Part shown: piece by piece, positions 1 to 8,612 of the stretch
Layout: every line of letters starts with the position of its first letter
How positions within the stretch are numbered: position 1 is the stretch's first letter
NCBI RefSeq assembly: GCF_030503435.1
Contig: NZ_JAUKPO010000012.1
Location: 153,458-217,457 of the forward strand
DNA: 64,000 nt
Reading direction: 5' to 3'
Origin: Rhodocytophaga aerolata
Lineage (GTDB): Bacteria > Bacteroidota > Bacteroidia > Cytophagales > 172606-1
Position numbers and translations under genes: made by a program
The notes under the pieces: model-generated
Told to the model about the DNA's origin: nothing
The model's input: only the letters and a program-made list of their open reading frames with translations
Databases searched by the model: none

Positions 1-879
1 GCCTTTGGTTTTAGAACCGGCATCTTCTGAAAATTGCATGGTCAGCTGGTTCCAATCTTCTCCCTTTTGCAAACGGCTGTATATTTCATCTATCTTTTGC
101 TTGGCCGCTGTCGCATCTTCTACTGGTGCCTCCGGGTTAGTCCTGACCATAATATGAGCCGTTTTTATTTTACCCTGTGAAGGACGGCGGTCGATTACTT
201 TTATTAAATGATACCCAAACTTGGTGCGTACTGGCTGTGATATTTGTCCGGCAGGCGTTTGGTAGGCGGCATCCTCAAAAGGATATACCATTTGCAGGGC
301 TGTAAAATAGCCCAGATCCCCTCCATTAGAGGCTGCCGAAGGGTCCTGAGAGTTTTCTTTCGCCAGCGTTGTAAAATCAGTGCCTTGCATAGCCTTCTGA
401 CGGATGTCCGTTATTTTCTGATAAGCAGCCAGTGTGTCTTTCGGATCGGCATCTTCGGGCAAACTAATTAAAATATGGCTGGCATGTATTTCTTCTTTCA
501 GGCGGTCGTACGCTTGTTTTACCAGGCTGGTGGTAATGCTGCTGTCCTGTAAGTACGGCTCTGCTAGTTGCTGCTTATAGCCGCCTAGTTCCTGATTGAA
601 CGAATCCAGGGTATCTAATCCCAGGCTTTCAGCTTCCAGTACTTTGAGCCGGAAGTTTACATACAAATCCAAATACTGTTGAAGACTTTCCTGAGCAGGC
701 AAACTATCGGCTACTGCATTTTTATCATACACATATTTAAATTCGGAACTGTAAATGGGTGTATTTCCTACGGTAGCTATTACTGGATCTTTGGAAGAGG
801 AAGCTTGTTGGTTTACTTTACATCCACCTGTGGCAACAAGACAAGCCAGTAAGGCCAGGCATGTGTTTCTATTCATCAT
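1..879 (-). CDS. Peptidyl-prolyl cis-trans isomerase (parvulin type) lipoprotein, C-terminus cut by the window edge
   Basis: Reading the minus strand from ATG at 879 (a second ATG follows at 876) gives 293 codons that stay open to base 1, so the gene is partial. The N-terminus is a lipoprotein signal (LACLVATGGC), predicting an outer-membrane or periplasmic lipoprotein. After a SurA-like helical region come parvulin repeats: the first has the family pattern HASHILISLP ... DPSAASNGGDLGYF ... VRTKFGYHLIKV, and a second begins at KTAHIMVRTNPEAP near the edge. Parvulins catalyse proline isomerisation and, in SurA-like proteins, help outer-membrane proteins fold. The two tandem parvulin modules fit a periplasmic chaperone of the SurA/PpiC class. 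The start codons have no Shine-Dalgarno sequence, only an AT-rich leader. Confidence 0.9.
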   Translation of the reverse strand, partial: MMNRNTCLALLACLVATGGCKVNQQASSSKDPVIATVGNTPIYSSEFKYVYDKNAVADSLPAQESLQQYLDLYVNFRLKVLEAESLGLDTLDSFNQELGGYKQQLAEPYLQDSSITTSLVKQAYDRLKEEIHASHILISLPEDADPKDTLAAYQKITDIRQKAMQGTDFTTLAKENSQDPSAASNGGDLGYFTALQMVYPFEDAAYQTPAGQISQPVRTKFGYHLIKVIDRRPSQGKIKTAHIMVRTNPEAPVEDATAAKQKIDEIYSRLQKGEDWNQLTMQFSEDAGSKTKG

Positions 880-1177
880 AAAAATTTATGAAACTAATTG
901 CAATTTTAATGATTTTTGACCGCAATTATTGTTTCAACGAATAAAATTATTTGATAATCAGCTGTTAGCCGATGTAATATGAAGGCTAAAAATTTTGCTT
1001 ATGCAAAGAATAATACAGGCATTGAAGGGAAAAGAAGGCTTATTTCCACCAATTAATTTCTGCCCGTTGTCAGATGGCATGTATGAAAGCATAAAAAAAC
1101 ATCCATGTATGTTTAAGAAAAAACACAAATGGATGTTATATAATTGGTTAGGCCGGAATGATTACCTTGCCAGATGC
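880..1177. other. Intergenic region between the isomerase and the partner-switching operon
   Basis: About 300 bases with no supported gene. It holds the operon terminator at 1092-1137 and presumably the promoter of the leftward isomerase gene. A 74-codon plus-strand reading frame (995-1219) runs into the antisense of the kinase gene, has no family resemblance and is taken as chance. Confidence 0.6.
1092..1137 (-). terminator. Rho-independent terminator of the partner-switching operon
   Basis: A 9-bp stem (1099-1107 with 1129-1137) can be extended by an inner TGTTT/AAACA pairing. On the minus strand it is followed by a run of seven T. It lies about 40 bases after the stop codon of the kinase gene, the last gene of the leftward operon. 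Confidence 0.75.
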
Positions 1178-1612
1178 TCACACACGTTCTGGAGCCTGAA
1201 AAGGAAGTTCTTTATATAAACGCCAGGTGCTCTGAGTATCTTTATATTCTACTTCTACTTTATCCATCAATCGCTTTACCAGCAACAATCCTACGCCACC
1301 ATTGCGCCCTTCTTTTACCATTTGTTTTAAATCTGGGTGTTTGTAGCTGGCAAAATCGAAATAAGCTGCTGCCCGGTCTATAATTTCAAAGGTAATTCCG
1401 TCTTTTTGATTTTTGATACTCAATTCAATTGAGTCGTCGGCATTGCATTTATGGGAATGAATAATAAGGTTAGTGCATACCTCATCCACTGCCAGCACCA
1501 TCTGGTTAATTTCAACATCTGATAAGGAATAATTCCGCAACACACTGGTAACAAAGTCGCGTATTCCTTTCAGATTTTCTCTGGAGCAGAAAAATTTATA
1601 ATAGTGGATCAT
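1178..1612 (-). CDS. RsbW/SpoIIAB-like serine kinase (anti-sigma-factor type ATP-binding protein)
   Basis: 144 residues, the usual size of a single HATPase_c_2 (GHKL) domain. The N box is DEVCTNLIIHS with N48, and the G2 box is RNGGVGLLLVKRL with G105, G106 and G108. The G1 box reads D79-R-A-A-A-Y-F, where the family normally has a glycine two residues after the aspartate; this is the one oddity. Such kinases phosphorylate a STAS-domain antagonist and sequester a partner, classically a sigma factor. The start overlaps the end of the STAS gene by 17 bases, so the two are probably translationally coupled. It is the last gene of an operon that also encodes the matching phosphatase. No sigma-B-like gene is adjacent, so the partner is unknown. 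Confidence 0.88.
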   Translation of the reverse strand: MIHYYKFFCSRENLKGIRDFVTSVLRNYSLSDVEINQMVLAVDEVCTNLIIHSHKCNADDSIELSIKNQKDGITFEIIDRAAAYFDFASYKHPDLKQMVKEGRNGGVGLLLVKRLMDKVEVEYKDTQSTWRLYKELPFQAPERV

Positions 1613-1943
1613 TGACTAACATCCTCGCTTCTTCTTTAGACGGTACTATGGTCAGTAGTTGATCCAATCCTAGAATCTCAAATACATTCATTACCTTTTC
1701 ATTTAGACCAAAAAGCAATAAAGAGATATTTTTGTCTTGAAAATCCTGAAGATAAGACATAAATACCCCAAGTCCGGCTGAAGATATATAATTTAATTGA
1801 TTACAATCTATAACAATATTATGTTTACTGGCAGACACAGCCTCAGCTATCGCTCTATCTAAGACGATAGAAGAGCTAGCATCCAGATCTCCGTTGACAG
1901 CGATGATATGCATACTGCCCTCGTGTGAAGTACTGATTTCCAT
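1596..1943 (-). CDS. STAS-domain anti-anti-sigma factor (RsbV/SpoIIAA-like)
   Basis: 115 residues forming one STAS domain: a beta strand IIAVNGDLDASSS, then IVIDCNQLNYISSAGLGVFMSYL. The serine regulated by phosphorylation sits in the SSAGLG loop; by alignment with proteins reading DSAGLG it is most likely S55 (S54 is the alternative). In this family the unphosphorylated form binds the RsbW-like kinase and releases its client. The next gene is that kinase, and the gene before it is a SpoIIE-type phosphatase that would restore the active form. The ATG at 1943 is 45 bases after the stop of the phosphatase gene, consistent with one transcript. Confidence 0.92.
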   Translation of the reverse strand: MEISTSHEGSMHIIAVNGDLDASSSIVLDRAIAEAVSASKHNIVIDCNQLNYISSAGLGVFMSYLQDFQDKNISLLLFGLNEKVMNVFEILGLDQLLTIVPSKEEARMLVNDPLL

Positions 1944-1988
1944 ATTCAGGTTACCTTACGTAAGTTTCAAAAGAAAGTTACCTTAAAT

Positions 1989-4043
1989 TTAAATAAATTT
2001 TAAGAATACAGCCGTATAATCGTCATCCAGATTTTCACTTCCACAAAATTGCTGAATCTCCGTTACCAGCAAATGGGTAAACTGCTCTGCCGGCTGCTGA
2101 ATATGCGTACGCATAAAGTGTAACAGGCGTTCGTAGCCATACTCCTCCCCACCTGTATTTTTAGCCTCCACAATACCATCTGTATACAACAGCATGGCAT
2201 CTCCAGAATAATAAATAATCTCCTGTTTACTGATATGCAAAGAATAATCCTCACTGCGCAAAATTCCCAACCCCAGGCCCTTATCCTGTAAGTAGTAGAC
2301 TTCATTATCGCGGAAAGAAAAGTACAAAGTAGGACAATGGCCAGCCCTGGCATACTGAATCGAATGAAATTCGGTATCGATAAGAAAATAGCTGGCAGTA
2401 ATAAACTGATTTTTTTCCAGACACCGGCTTAACGCATTATTTGCATGGCGCAGAAACTCATCCGGATGCAGATTCATTTCTATTAAGCTTTGAAAAACTC
2501 CTTTCATTTGTGCCATATGAAAGGCAGCAGACGTACCTTTGCCTGATACATCGCCTATAATGATCGCTGTTTGGGTATCGGCCATTTTGTAGAAGTCGTA
2601 ATAATCCCCTCCTACTTCATCCGACGCATGCGAAAAAATACTCAGCTCAAATTGGTCACTCAGGTTAGTGCAGGTAGGTAAAAGAGATTGCTGTACTTTT
2701 TTAGCAATGTTCAATGCTTCCTTATAACGTTCATTTTCTAATGCATTAGACACTAACCGGAAGTTTTCAATAGCTACCCCAGCCAGGCGGGCAAAAACAG
2801 TTACTGTTTCTGCATTTTCATTATCAAAACCATCTTTTTCTTCTTTTAACAAGGTAAGCATCCCATAATGCTTATTCTGGAAAAGCAAGGGTACTGTCAG
2901 CAAAGATTTATAGGGAATAAGCATGGAATCTGTAAACCCGCTTTTCTTTTTCAAGTTCTTCATTAACGGTACTGTTAGCTGGCGGTGCCCGTTTTTAGCA
3001 TTCAGGTATTCTTTAATAGCCTGTGTCTGGCTGCGGGAAATGTTGCGGTTAATAAAAGACTGTATGTTTCCTTTATCGTCAGTTACTTCCAGCCAGGCGG
3101 CTTCTGCCAGTGTGGCTTTTACAGTGCCTTCAATCAGGGTTTCATATACCTTGGTTTCACTATCGCCCATCTGCAACGACTGGGTAAGTTTCTGAAAATT
3201 CAGTAACTCTTCAATCTTCTGTTCAAACACAGAGGTAGTAGGCAGGTTAAATAAGATCACCAGGATAGAAAACAATGCATAGATGAAAATAAATGTAAAC
3301 ATGGCCAGCATGTATACATTGGCGAAAATATCTACCGAACGTGCCCTGTCCAGGACGTAATCCCACAGGGTATACATGAAGTAGAGACTGAACAATACGA
3401 CCAGAATAATCAGCAGTATGCCTTGCCATTTCTCTTTAAAGTTCAGATAAGCTACCCATCGTAAATTAACAGAAAGGATAAATCCATAGAGAGAAAGGAT
3501 GCCAAACAAACCCAGAAAAACCGGACCAAACGTATTGGTCTGAAAAAAATTCAGCAGCAGGCTTGCCAGCAGGCAATATTCAAAAAAATACCAGAAGGTA
3601 AGCAGGCCACGGGACTTCTGGTACAAAATCAGTATTTTCCAGACGAAAAAAGTCTGGGTAAGGAAGATGGTAATCAGGCCAATATTAACATGATAGAAAA
3701 TAGTAGAAACCTCCGCATGCTGGGCAAGTAAATTTTCTCCCAACAGAAACACCAGAAAACGCATGAGCACCGAAACGAGTACGGTTGTACACCCGGTAAC
3801 TACGAGCCTGGTAAGCAGGTTGATAAAGGTATCGTCCCGCAGCTGTCCTACCGTGATGCGGTAATAGAAAAAAATAAAGGCGAGAAAAAGGTTAAGCAGG
3901 AGCCCTTTCAGGTAAACTGGCACCCCCAGCGCAGGATAATTATTCCATCCTAAAAAATTAAGAAGGTTTACTACCAGTAACAGCAGCCAGCTTACAATAT
4001 TGACAGAAATAAAAATCTTAACCGCATTGCTACGTGATATCAT
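1989..4043 (-). CDS. Membrane-anchored SpoIIE-type PP2C phosphatase with GAF domain (RsbU/RsbP-like)
   Basis: 684 residues. The first 275 or so contain seven to eight hydrophobic helices. A GAF-like domain follows (about 290-430; TVPLLFQNKHYGMLTLL, VFARLAGVAIENFRLV), then a short coiled segment (ERYKEALNIAKKVQQSLLP). The C-terminal PP2C/SpoIIE domain starts near 460 with metal-binding acidic motifs GGDYYDFY, IGDVSGKGTSAAF (497-503 onward), LYTDGIVEA and the final DDDYTAVFL. The expected role is dephosphorylation of the downstream STAS protein in response to a signal sensed in the membrane or by the GAF domain. It is the first gene of the operon phosphatase-STAS-kinase, all leftward. The ATG at 4043 opens directly into the first membrane helix. 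Confidence 0.92.
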   Translation of the reverse strand: MISRSNAVKIFISVNIVSWLLLLVVNLLNFLGWNNYPALGVPVYLKGLLLNLFLAFIFFYYRITVGQLRDDTFINLLTRLVVTGCTTVLVSVLMRFLVFLLGENLLAQHAEVSTIFYHVNIGLITIFLTQTFFVWKILILYQKSRGLLTFWYFFEYCLLASLLLNFFQTNTFGPVFLGLFGILSLYGFILSVNLRWVAYLNFKEKWQGILLIILVVLFSLYFMYTLWDYVLDRARSVDIFANVYMLAMFTFIFIYALFSILVILFNLPTTSVFEQKIEELLNFQKLTQSLQMGDSETKVYETLIEGTVKATLAEAAWLEVTDDKGNIQSFINRNISRSQTQAIKEYLNAKNGHRQLTVPLMKNLKKKSGFTDSMLIPYKSLLTVPLLFQNKHYGMLTLLKEEKDGFDNENAETVTVFARLAGVAIENFRLVSNALENERYKEALNIAKKVQQSLLPTCTNLSDQFELSIFSHASDEVGGDYYDFYKMADTQTAIIIGDVSGKGTSAAFHMAQMKGVFQSLIEMNLHPDEFLRHANNALSRCLEKNQFITASYFLIDTEFHSIQYARAGHCPTLYFSFRDNEVYYLQDKGLGLGILRSEDYSLHISKQEIIYYSGDAMLLYTDGIVEAKNTGGEEYGYERLLHFMRTHIQQPAEQFTHLLVTEIQQFCGSENLDDDYTAVFLKFI

Positions 4044-4493
4044 GCACGAAAAGAATAAGTTTTACATATACTTTAAATTCATTTGATAGTAGTTACAAGT
4101 TCCGGTTTATGTTGAGCTATGCCTATGTTCCGGGATAGTAACAGATAAACTCATAATTAATTGTTTACCTGCCACAATTTTGCTATCGCCTTAAGTTGCC
4201 TAAAAAAGCTTTGTTAAATCCGGTATTTTGTACAATCCTTTGTTTGTCAAAGCTTTTGTTCTGCACTATACGGTCCATATTTTACACTTCAGTTGCTGCT
4301 TGCTTACAGGCCATTTATTCTGTAATGAAATGCCAGCCCATCACTGACCTTTATTGTGCCGCCAAAAATTACAAATACTCTTGTTATCTCCAAGTTTTTC
4401 TGCTACTGCCAGAGGTTACATTCCTAGCCAAGTGCCATTAACCAGCAAAATTACCAAGCAAACACCTACTACTTAAACAAGCATTTTTTCATC
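4044..4493. other. Intergenic region between divergent units
   Basis: About 450 bases separate the leftward phosphatase operon from the rightward protease cluster, so promoters for both are expected here, but I could not pick a convincing TAnnTTTG pair. An 81-codon plus-strand frame (4196-4441), cysteine-rich and hydrophobic, has no homology cue and no leader, and is not called. Confidence 0.5.
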
Positions 4494-4577
4494 ATGAAAG
4501 AGATAATTATAATCCTGTTTACCATGCTTTTTTACACCATGGTAGCTTACCTGGAGAGAAATAAAGATACTACATAG
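4494..4577 (+). CDS. Possible 27-residue single-span membrane peptide
   Basis: ATG at 4494 opens a 27-codon frame: a hydrophobic stretch EIIIILFTMLFYTMVAYL followed by a charged tail (ERNKDTT) and TAG. The composition is that of a small membrane peptide with the charged end at the C-terminus. It sits 84 bases before the lipocalin-like gene and could be co-transcribed with it. There is no family assignment and short frames of this kind also occur by chance, so this is a candidate only. Confidence 0.25.
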   Translation: MKEIIIILFTMLFYTMVAYLERNKDTT

Positions 4578-4661
4578 CTAAACCGGCTCACCTATAGAAA
4601 GTAGCCCTTTCCGGATAGGTCCCAGAGACAATGTTCTTTTATTGTTAATCTTTACTTTTCT

Positions 4662-5048
4662 GTGAAACTTATATTCATTCTGTTTGGCATTTTATTGCTA
4701 ACGGCACAAACCTGCCAGAAGACTCAGTCAGAATTACCACCTACTCTTTTCGGCCACTGGGTACACTCCTTTGAGGAAGACAAACCAGCTATCCAAACTT
4801 ACCGGCCTGCTTCCTATGCATTCCCGCTAGCCCGAGGCCGGGAAGGTTTTGAGTTAAAAGAGAACGGTAATTTTGTACTCCATAGCATTGGCCCCGCAGA
4901 CGGCACAGAACCAATAACCGGAACCTGGAAGTCTACAAGCAAAAATACCATACAGGTTAGCTTTAACAATGACGGAATGGCACCCTATACCATTCAGCTT
5001 ATACACATAACCGATTCCCTATTAACATTAAAAAAAATTATTAATTAA
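4662..5048 (+). CDS. Small lipocalin-like exported protein (hypothetical)
   Basis: 128 residues beginning at GTG; no in-frame ATG precedes the hydrophobic leader MKLIFILFGILLLTAQTC, which looks like a signal peptide. The cysteine could be a lipidation site, but the residues before it (A-Q-T-C) match the lipobox poorly. The mature part has the short antiparallel pattern of Bacteroidota lipocalin-like proteins: GHWVHSFEED, FELKENGNFVLHS, ITGTWKSTSKNTIQVSF, and a final strand LTLKKI. The stop is 9 bases before the start of the M43 protease, so the two are very likely one operon. The function is unknown. A second protein of the same general type follows the protease, which suggests these are companions of the secreted enzyme. 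Confidence 0.65.
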   Translation: MKLIFILFGILLLTAQTCQKTQSELPPTLFGHWVHSFEEDKPAIQTYRPASYAFPLARGREGFELKENGNFVLHSIGPADGTEPITGTWKSTSKNTIQVSFNNDGMAPYTIQLIHITDSLLTLKKIIN

Positions 5049-5057
5049 GTATTTATC

Positions 5058-8018
5058 ATGTATACAACACTACTTACCTATGGCAGAGGATTTTTATTGG
5101 GGGTAGCCCTTTTTGGCCTACAGCCAGGCTTTGCCCAGGATTCTCCGCTTCCTCATAAAAAGAATACTAATTTTGGCGAAACAGTTATCCGCAAGTTTGG
5201 ATCTCCTGCAACGCCTGCTGATAATATTCCTCATTTCGACCCTGCTCATAAATGTTATACCATGGAAGCCGATGCGTTTCTCAGGCAACGGAACGCCAGA
5301 ATAGGCACTATAGACGATTTTGAACAGGATTTGCAAAAGAATATACAAGTTTATAAAGAAAAACTACGCACCTCCCGCACCCAGGCAGCCATTTACACCA
5401 TTCCAGTGGTAGTACACGTCATCCATAACGGCGAGCCTGTGGGAACCGGTCCCAATATTACAGCCGCCCAGGTACAATCCCAGATAGATGTATTGAATGA
5501 AGACTTCCGCAGAAAACAAGGTACACCCGGTTTTAATACTAATCCTATTGGGGCAGATATAGAAATTGAGTTTGCATTGGCTTTACGCGGACCGGATGGC
5601 GCAACATTGGCTGAACCTGGGATACACCGGGTAAATATGGGCAAAGCTTCCTGGGACAAACAAGACGATCTGGAAAATACGCTAAAACCAAAAACCATTT
5701 GGGACCCGGAGAAATACCTCAATATCTGGACGGCTAAATTAGGTGGTGAAAAAGAAAGCTCATTGGGGTATGCACAGTTTCCTATCCGGTCGGGCCTGCC
5801 AGGACTGGATTTATCTGGCTACCCGACAGGTGCTACCACAGATGGTGTATTGTTAAATTACCTGGTATTTGGTAGAGGCGGCAATGTAGCTTCCCAGTTT
5901 ACCGGACGCACGGCTACGCACGAAGTAGGACATTATTTAGGTTTACGGCACATCTGGGGCGATGACAATGGCGGATGTAATACAGATGATTTTGTAGCAG
6001 ATACTCCCAAAACCGGAGATAAACACTATGGCTGTGCGAAAGGCGAAGACACCTGTACCGACCCTGGAAAAGACATGGTCGAAAACTATATGGATTATTC
6101 TGACGATGCCTGTGTGAATATATTTACCCAGGATCAGAAAACCAGAATGCGGACTGTTTTGGAAAAATGCCCACGCCGGAAAGAACTACTTACTTCTACG
6201 GTACATATTCCGGTTGGTGGCGGCAACAAACCCATTGCCGATTTCACAGTTAGCCAGACTGTTGCCTGCGATGGCGCTACTATCCAGTTTACAGACAAGT
6301 CATCTGATAATACGACTGGCTGGGCCTGGGAGTTTTTCAACAGTGATGGTGAGTCGCTGGCTACGTTTAATAATAAAAATGAGAGTATTACTTTTACCGG
6401 AGCAGGTACCTATGGCGTACGTCTGATTGCTTCCAACCCAACAGGCCGCGATACCATTTTCTTCTCCAACTATATTACCATTCTCTCTAACACGAATCTT
6501 GCCTTTCCTTTTGCAGAAACAGTGGAAGGCAGTACCAGTACTGCATTTCCTGACTGGATACCTTACAATCCGGATGGCGACAGAACCTGGCAGTTTTCGG
6601 AAGGAAACAGCAGCTTTGGCATAGGCAGCCGCAGTATTTATTTCGACAACTATAGTGGCGACGAAAAAGATAACCCTTATGGCACAGTAGATGGAATAAT
6701 GAGTAATTCCATAGATTTATCTGCCAACCGCTTTGCCGAGCTTAGCTTTGACCTAGCCTATGCCCGCTACAATGCTGACCTGACAGATACCTTAGTCGTT
6801 TATTACTCAACTGATTGTGGAAAAACGTTTTCTCCTTTCTGGAGAAAAGGCGGAAAAGACCTGGCTACAGCCCCAGATGCCGAAAGTAGCTTTGTTCCTA
6901 CAGATTCTCAATGGAGAAAAGAAACAATATCTCTGGCTTTCCTCAATGGCCAAACCGATGTGTACTTAGCTATTGCAAACCGCTCTGGCTGGGGTAACAA
7001 TATTTATTTGGATAATATAAATGTACAAGTTCCGGCTCCTACTCAAAAACCGGTTGCCGCCTTTACAGTAGCTAGCCAAACCGTGTGTGTAGGTACGGCT
7101 GTACAATTCAGCGATGTCTCCCAAAATTCACCCAGAGAATGGAGCTGGACATTCCAGGGAGCTACACCGGCTGCTTCTACCCAACAGCATCCAACCGTAA
7201 TGTACAATACGCCAGGTACCTATGCTGTAACACTTACTGCGAAAAATGCCTTAGGAATAGGCACTACTACACAACAGGCATATATTACGGTTACGGCTCA
7301 ACCTGTATTACAGATTACCGCCAGCAAATCAGCTATTTGCCCGGATGATGAATTAGAATTGTCTGCTAGTGGCGCAGCTACCTATAATTGGTATGAAGGA
7401 AACACCTTTATTGGAAGTGGTGCCAAAATTACTGTAAAACCCATGAAAGATATAGCTTTCCGGGTGGTTGGTATGAATGCAACCGGCTGTGAAGGAAGTG
7501 CTACCAAGCAGATAATGGTGAACAGTGCAATCACCAAGCCTACCATTGAGATTAGTGCTCCGGCAGATTCTGCTACCGTAACTCTTACTTGCCCGACAAC
7601 AGCGGACACCTACCAGTGGTTTAAAGATGATGTAGCTATAGCCAATGCAAGCTCAAAAACCTACAACGTAACTGCCGCAGGAAGCTATTCAGTAAAAGTT
7701 ACTTCCGGACAGTGCAGCCTGATGTCTAGTGCAGTAGTGCTTACCAGCAGCCCTGAAGAAAACATAGCAAAGCAACCGCTAAAACTTTATCCTAACCCAG
7801 CTTCCGATGGCCTGACAATAGAACTTCCAACACTAAAGCAGTCTGTAAAGGTGATGATTTATAATACATTGGGCATGAAGCTGGCTGAATGGGAAGTGGC
7901 TCCTCATCAGGCAGATGGTTCCTTACAACTTTCTGTAGCTCAGTACCCACGTGGTCATTACATGGTGCGGATAACCGGTGAAGGTATACAGTATTCACAG
8001 CCTTTTATTAAGCAATAA
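5058..8018 (+). CDS. Secreted M43-family zinc metalloprotease with PKD domains and T9SS sorting tail
   Basis: 986 residues. A signal peptide is expected to be cleaved after GFAQ. The catalytic domain carries the pappalysin/M43 zinc motif H288-E-V-G-H-Y-L-G-L-R-H298 and a downstream Met-turn ENYMDYSDD, so the zinc ligands and the catalytic glutamate are present. A PKD-type domain starts near 393 (PIADFTVSQT ... WAWEF), followed by a jelly-roll-like stretch with ELSFDLAYARY and YLDNINV, a second PKD near 664 (PVAAFTVASQT ... WSWTF) and two Ig-like repeats. The last 75 residues, starting at LKLYPNPASDG (Y911), are a type A T9SS sorting signal (YPNPxxd ... G.Y.v.i). The protein should therefore be exported by Sec, secreted by the T9SS encoded in part at 50-56 kb, and attached or released outside. 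It is preceded at 9 bases by a lipocalin-like gene. Confidence 0.93.
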   Translation: MYTTLLTYGRGFLLGVALFGLQPGFAQDSPLPHKKNTNFGETVIRKFGSPATPADNIPHFDPAHKCYTMEADAFLRQRNARIGTIDDFEQDLQKNIQVYKEKLRTSRTQAAIYTIPVVVHVIHNGEPVGTGPNITAAQVQSQIDVLNEDFRRKQGTPGFNTNPIGADIEIEFALALRGPDGATLAEPGIHRVNMGKASWDKQDDLENTLKPKTIWDPEKYLNIWTAKLGGEKESSLGYAQFPIRSGLPGLDLSGYPTGATTDGVLLNYLVFGRGGNVASQFTGRTATHEVGHYLGLRHIWGDDNGGCNTDDFVADTPKTGDKHYGCAKGEDTCTDPGKDMVENYMDYSDDACVNIFTQDQKTRMRTVLEKCPRRKELLTSTVHIPVGGGNKPIADFTVSQTVACDGATIQFTDKSSDNTTGWAWEFFNSDGESLATFNNKNESITFTGAGTYGVRLIASNPTGRDTIFFSNYITILSNTNLAFPFAETVEGSTSTAFPDWIPYNPDGDRTWQFSEGNSSFGIGSRSIYFDNYSGDEKDNPYGTVDGIMSNSIDLSANRFAELSFDLAYARYNADLTDTLVVYYSTDCGKTFSPFWRKGGKDLATAPDAESSFVPTDSQWRKETISLAFLNGQTDVYLAIANRSGWGNNIYLDNINVQVPAPTQKPVAAFTVASQTVCVGTAVQFSDVSQNSPREWSWTFQGATPAASTQQHPTVMYNTPGTYAVTLTAKNALGIGTTTQQAYITVTAQPVLQITASKSAICPDDELELSASGAATYNWYEGNTFIGSGAKITVKPMKDIAFRVVGMNATGCEGSATKQIMVNSAITKPTIEISAPADSATVTLTCPTTADTYQWFKDDVAIANASSKTYNVTAAGSYSVKVTSGQCSLMSSAVVLTSSPEENIAKQPLKLYPNPASDGLTIELPTLKQSVKVMIYNTLGMKLAEWEVAPHQADGSLQLSVAQYPRGHYMVRITGEGIQYSQPFIKQ

Positions 8019-8046
8019 TCATAAATTAAGCTCTTATCACTTGTGG

Positions 8047-8082
8047 AAACCCTGCTTACTAGTAAAGCAGGCAGGGTTTTTC
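8047..8082 (+). terminator. Terminator after the M43 protease
   Basis: Stem AAACCCTGC (8047-8055) with GCAGGGTTT (8071-8079) followed by T residues, 28 bases after the protease stop. It makes separate transcription of the following small gene likely, or gives only partial read-through. Confidence 0.75.
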
Positions 8083-8115
8083 CAAATTCATCTAACTACT
8101 CAACTTCCTTTATAT

Positions 8116-8550
8116 ATGAAGCACATACGCATTTTCTTTTCTATACCCTTGCTCCTCATGATGAGCCTGGTTTTTGTAGCGGCTAACTGTGAGAGGCCAG
8201 AACCCGGTCCTGTTATTCCTACGGAAATCCAAACCCTCAGCAAAGAATGGAGAATAAAACGAGTACTGATAAACAATGTACCCGACCAATCTACAGACTA
8301 CAGTGCTTACCGCAGGAGATTTGATACCGATGGTAATTATAACTTTACCGACGGACCAGGGAAGATTAAAACTGGTAAATGGAAACTTATCAGCAACAAC
8401 CAGCGCATGGTGTTAGATGAGGCTACCACCACTGAAGAAACAGCTTTTATTTTAAATGGCATTAATGCAAATGAACTTCATCTGGAATTTACCTTACCCA
8501 AAGATTATAAGCACGACGAACGGAAAGTTGTTTATGAACTTATTCCGTAA
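8116..8550 (+). CDS. Small lipocalin-like lipoprotein (hypothetical)
   Basis: 144 residues from ATG at 8116. The frame is open further upstream into the protease gene, but only this start places the leader MKHIRIFFSIPLLLMM...VFVAANC correctly, with a lipidation cysteine after A-A-N. The mature part resembles lipocalin-like domains: KEWRIKRVLIN, RFDTDGNYNFTD, KTGKWKLISNNQRMVL, LHLEFTL, and a final strand VVYELIP. It is similar in size and pattern to the protein at 4662-5048 on the other side of the protease. Function unknown; probably anchored to the outer membrane. Confidence 0.72.
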   Translation: MKHIRIFFSIPLLLMMSLVFVAANCERPEPGPVIPTEIQTLSKEWRIKRVLINNVPDQSTDYSAYRRRFDTDGNYNFTDGPGKIKTGKWKLISNNQRMVLDEATTTEETAFILNGINANELHLEFTLPKDYKHDERKVVYELIP

Positions 8551-8557
8551 ACTTTAG

Positions 8558-8606
8558 AAACAACTAAGCCGGCGTATAGTATGATATACGCCGGCTTAGT
8601 TGTTTT
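8558..8606. terminator. Bidirectional terminator between convergent genes
   Basis: A perfect 20-bp stem (8559-8578 with 8585-8604) with a 6-base loop, starting 8 bases after the lipoprotein stop and ending 8 bases before the stop of the convergent PIG-L gene. A short T run follows on the plus strand. Confidence 0.85.
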
Positions 8607-8612
8607 ATATGT

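Noticed and set aside
995..1383. Two overlapping plus-strand frames (74 and 69 codons) opposite the kinase gene
   Set aside because: They run antisense through a well-supported GHKL kinase gene and its terminator and have no family resemblance.
4196..4441. 81-codon plus-strand frame in the gap before the protease cluster
   Set aside because: Cysteine-rich, no leader, no domain pattern; looks like chance in AT-rich DNA.
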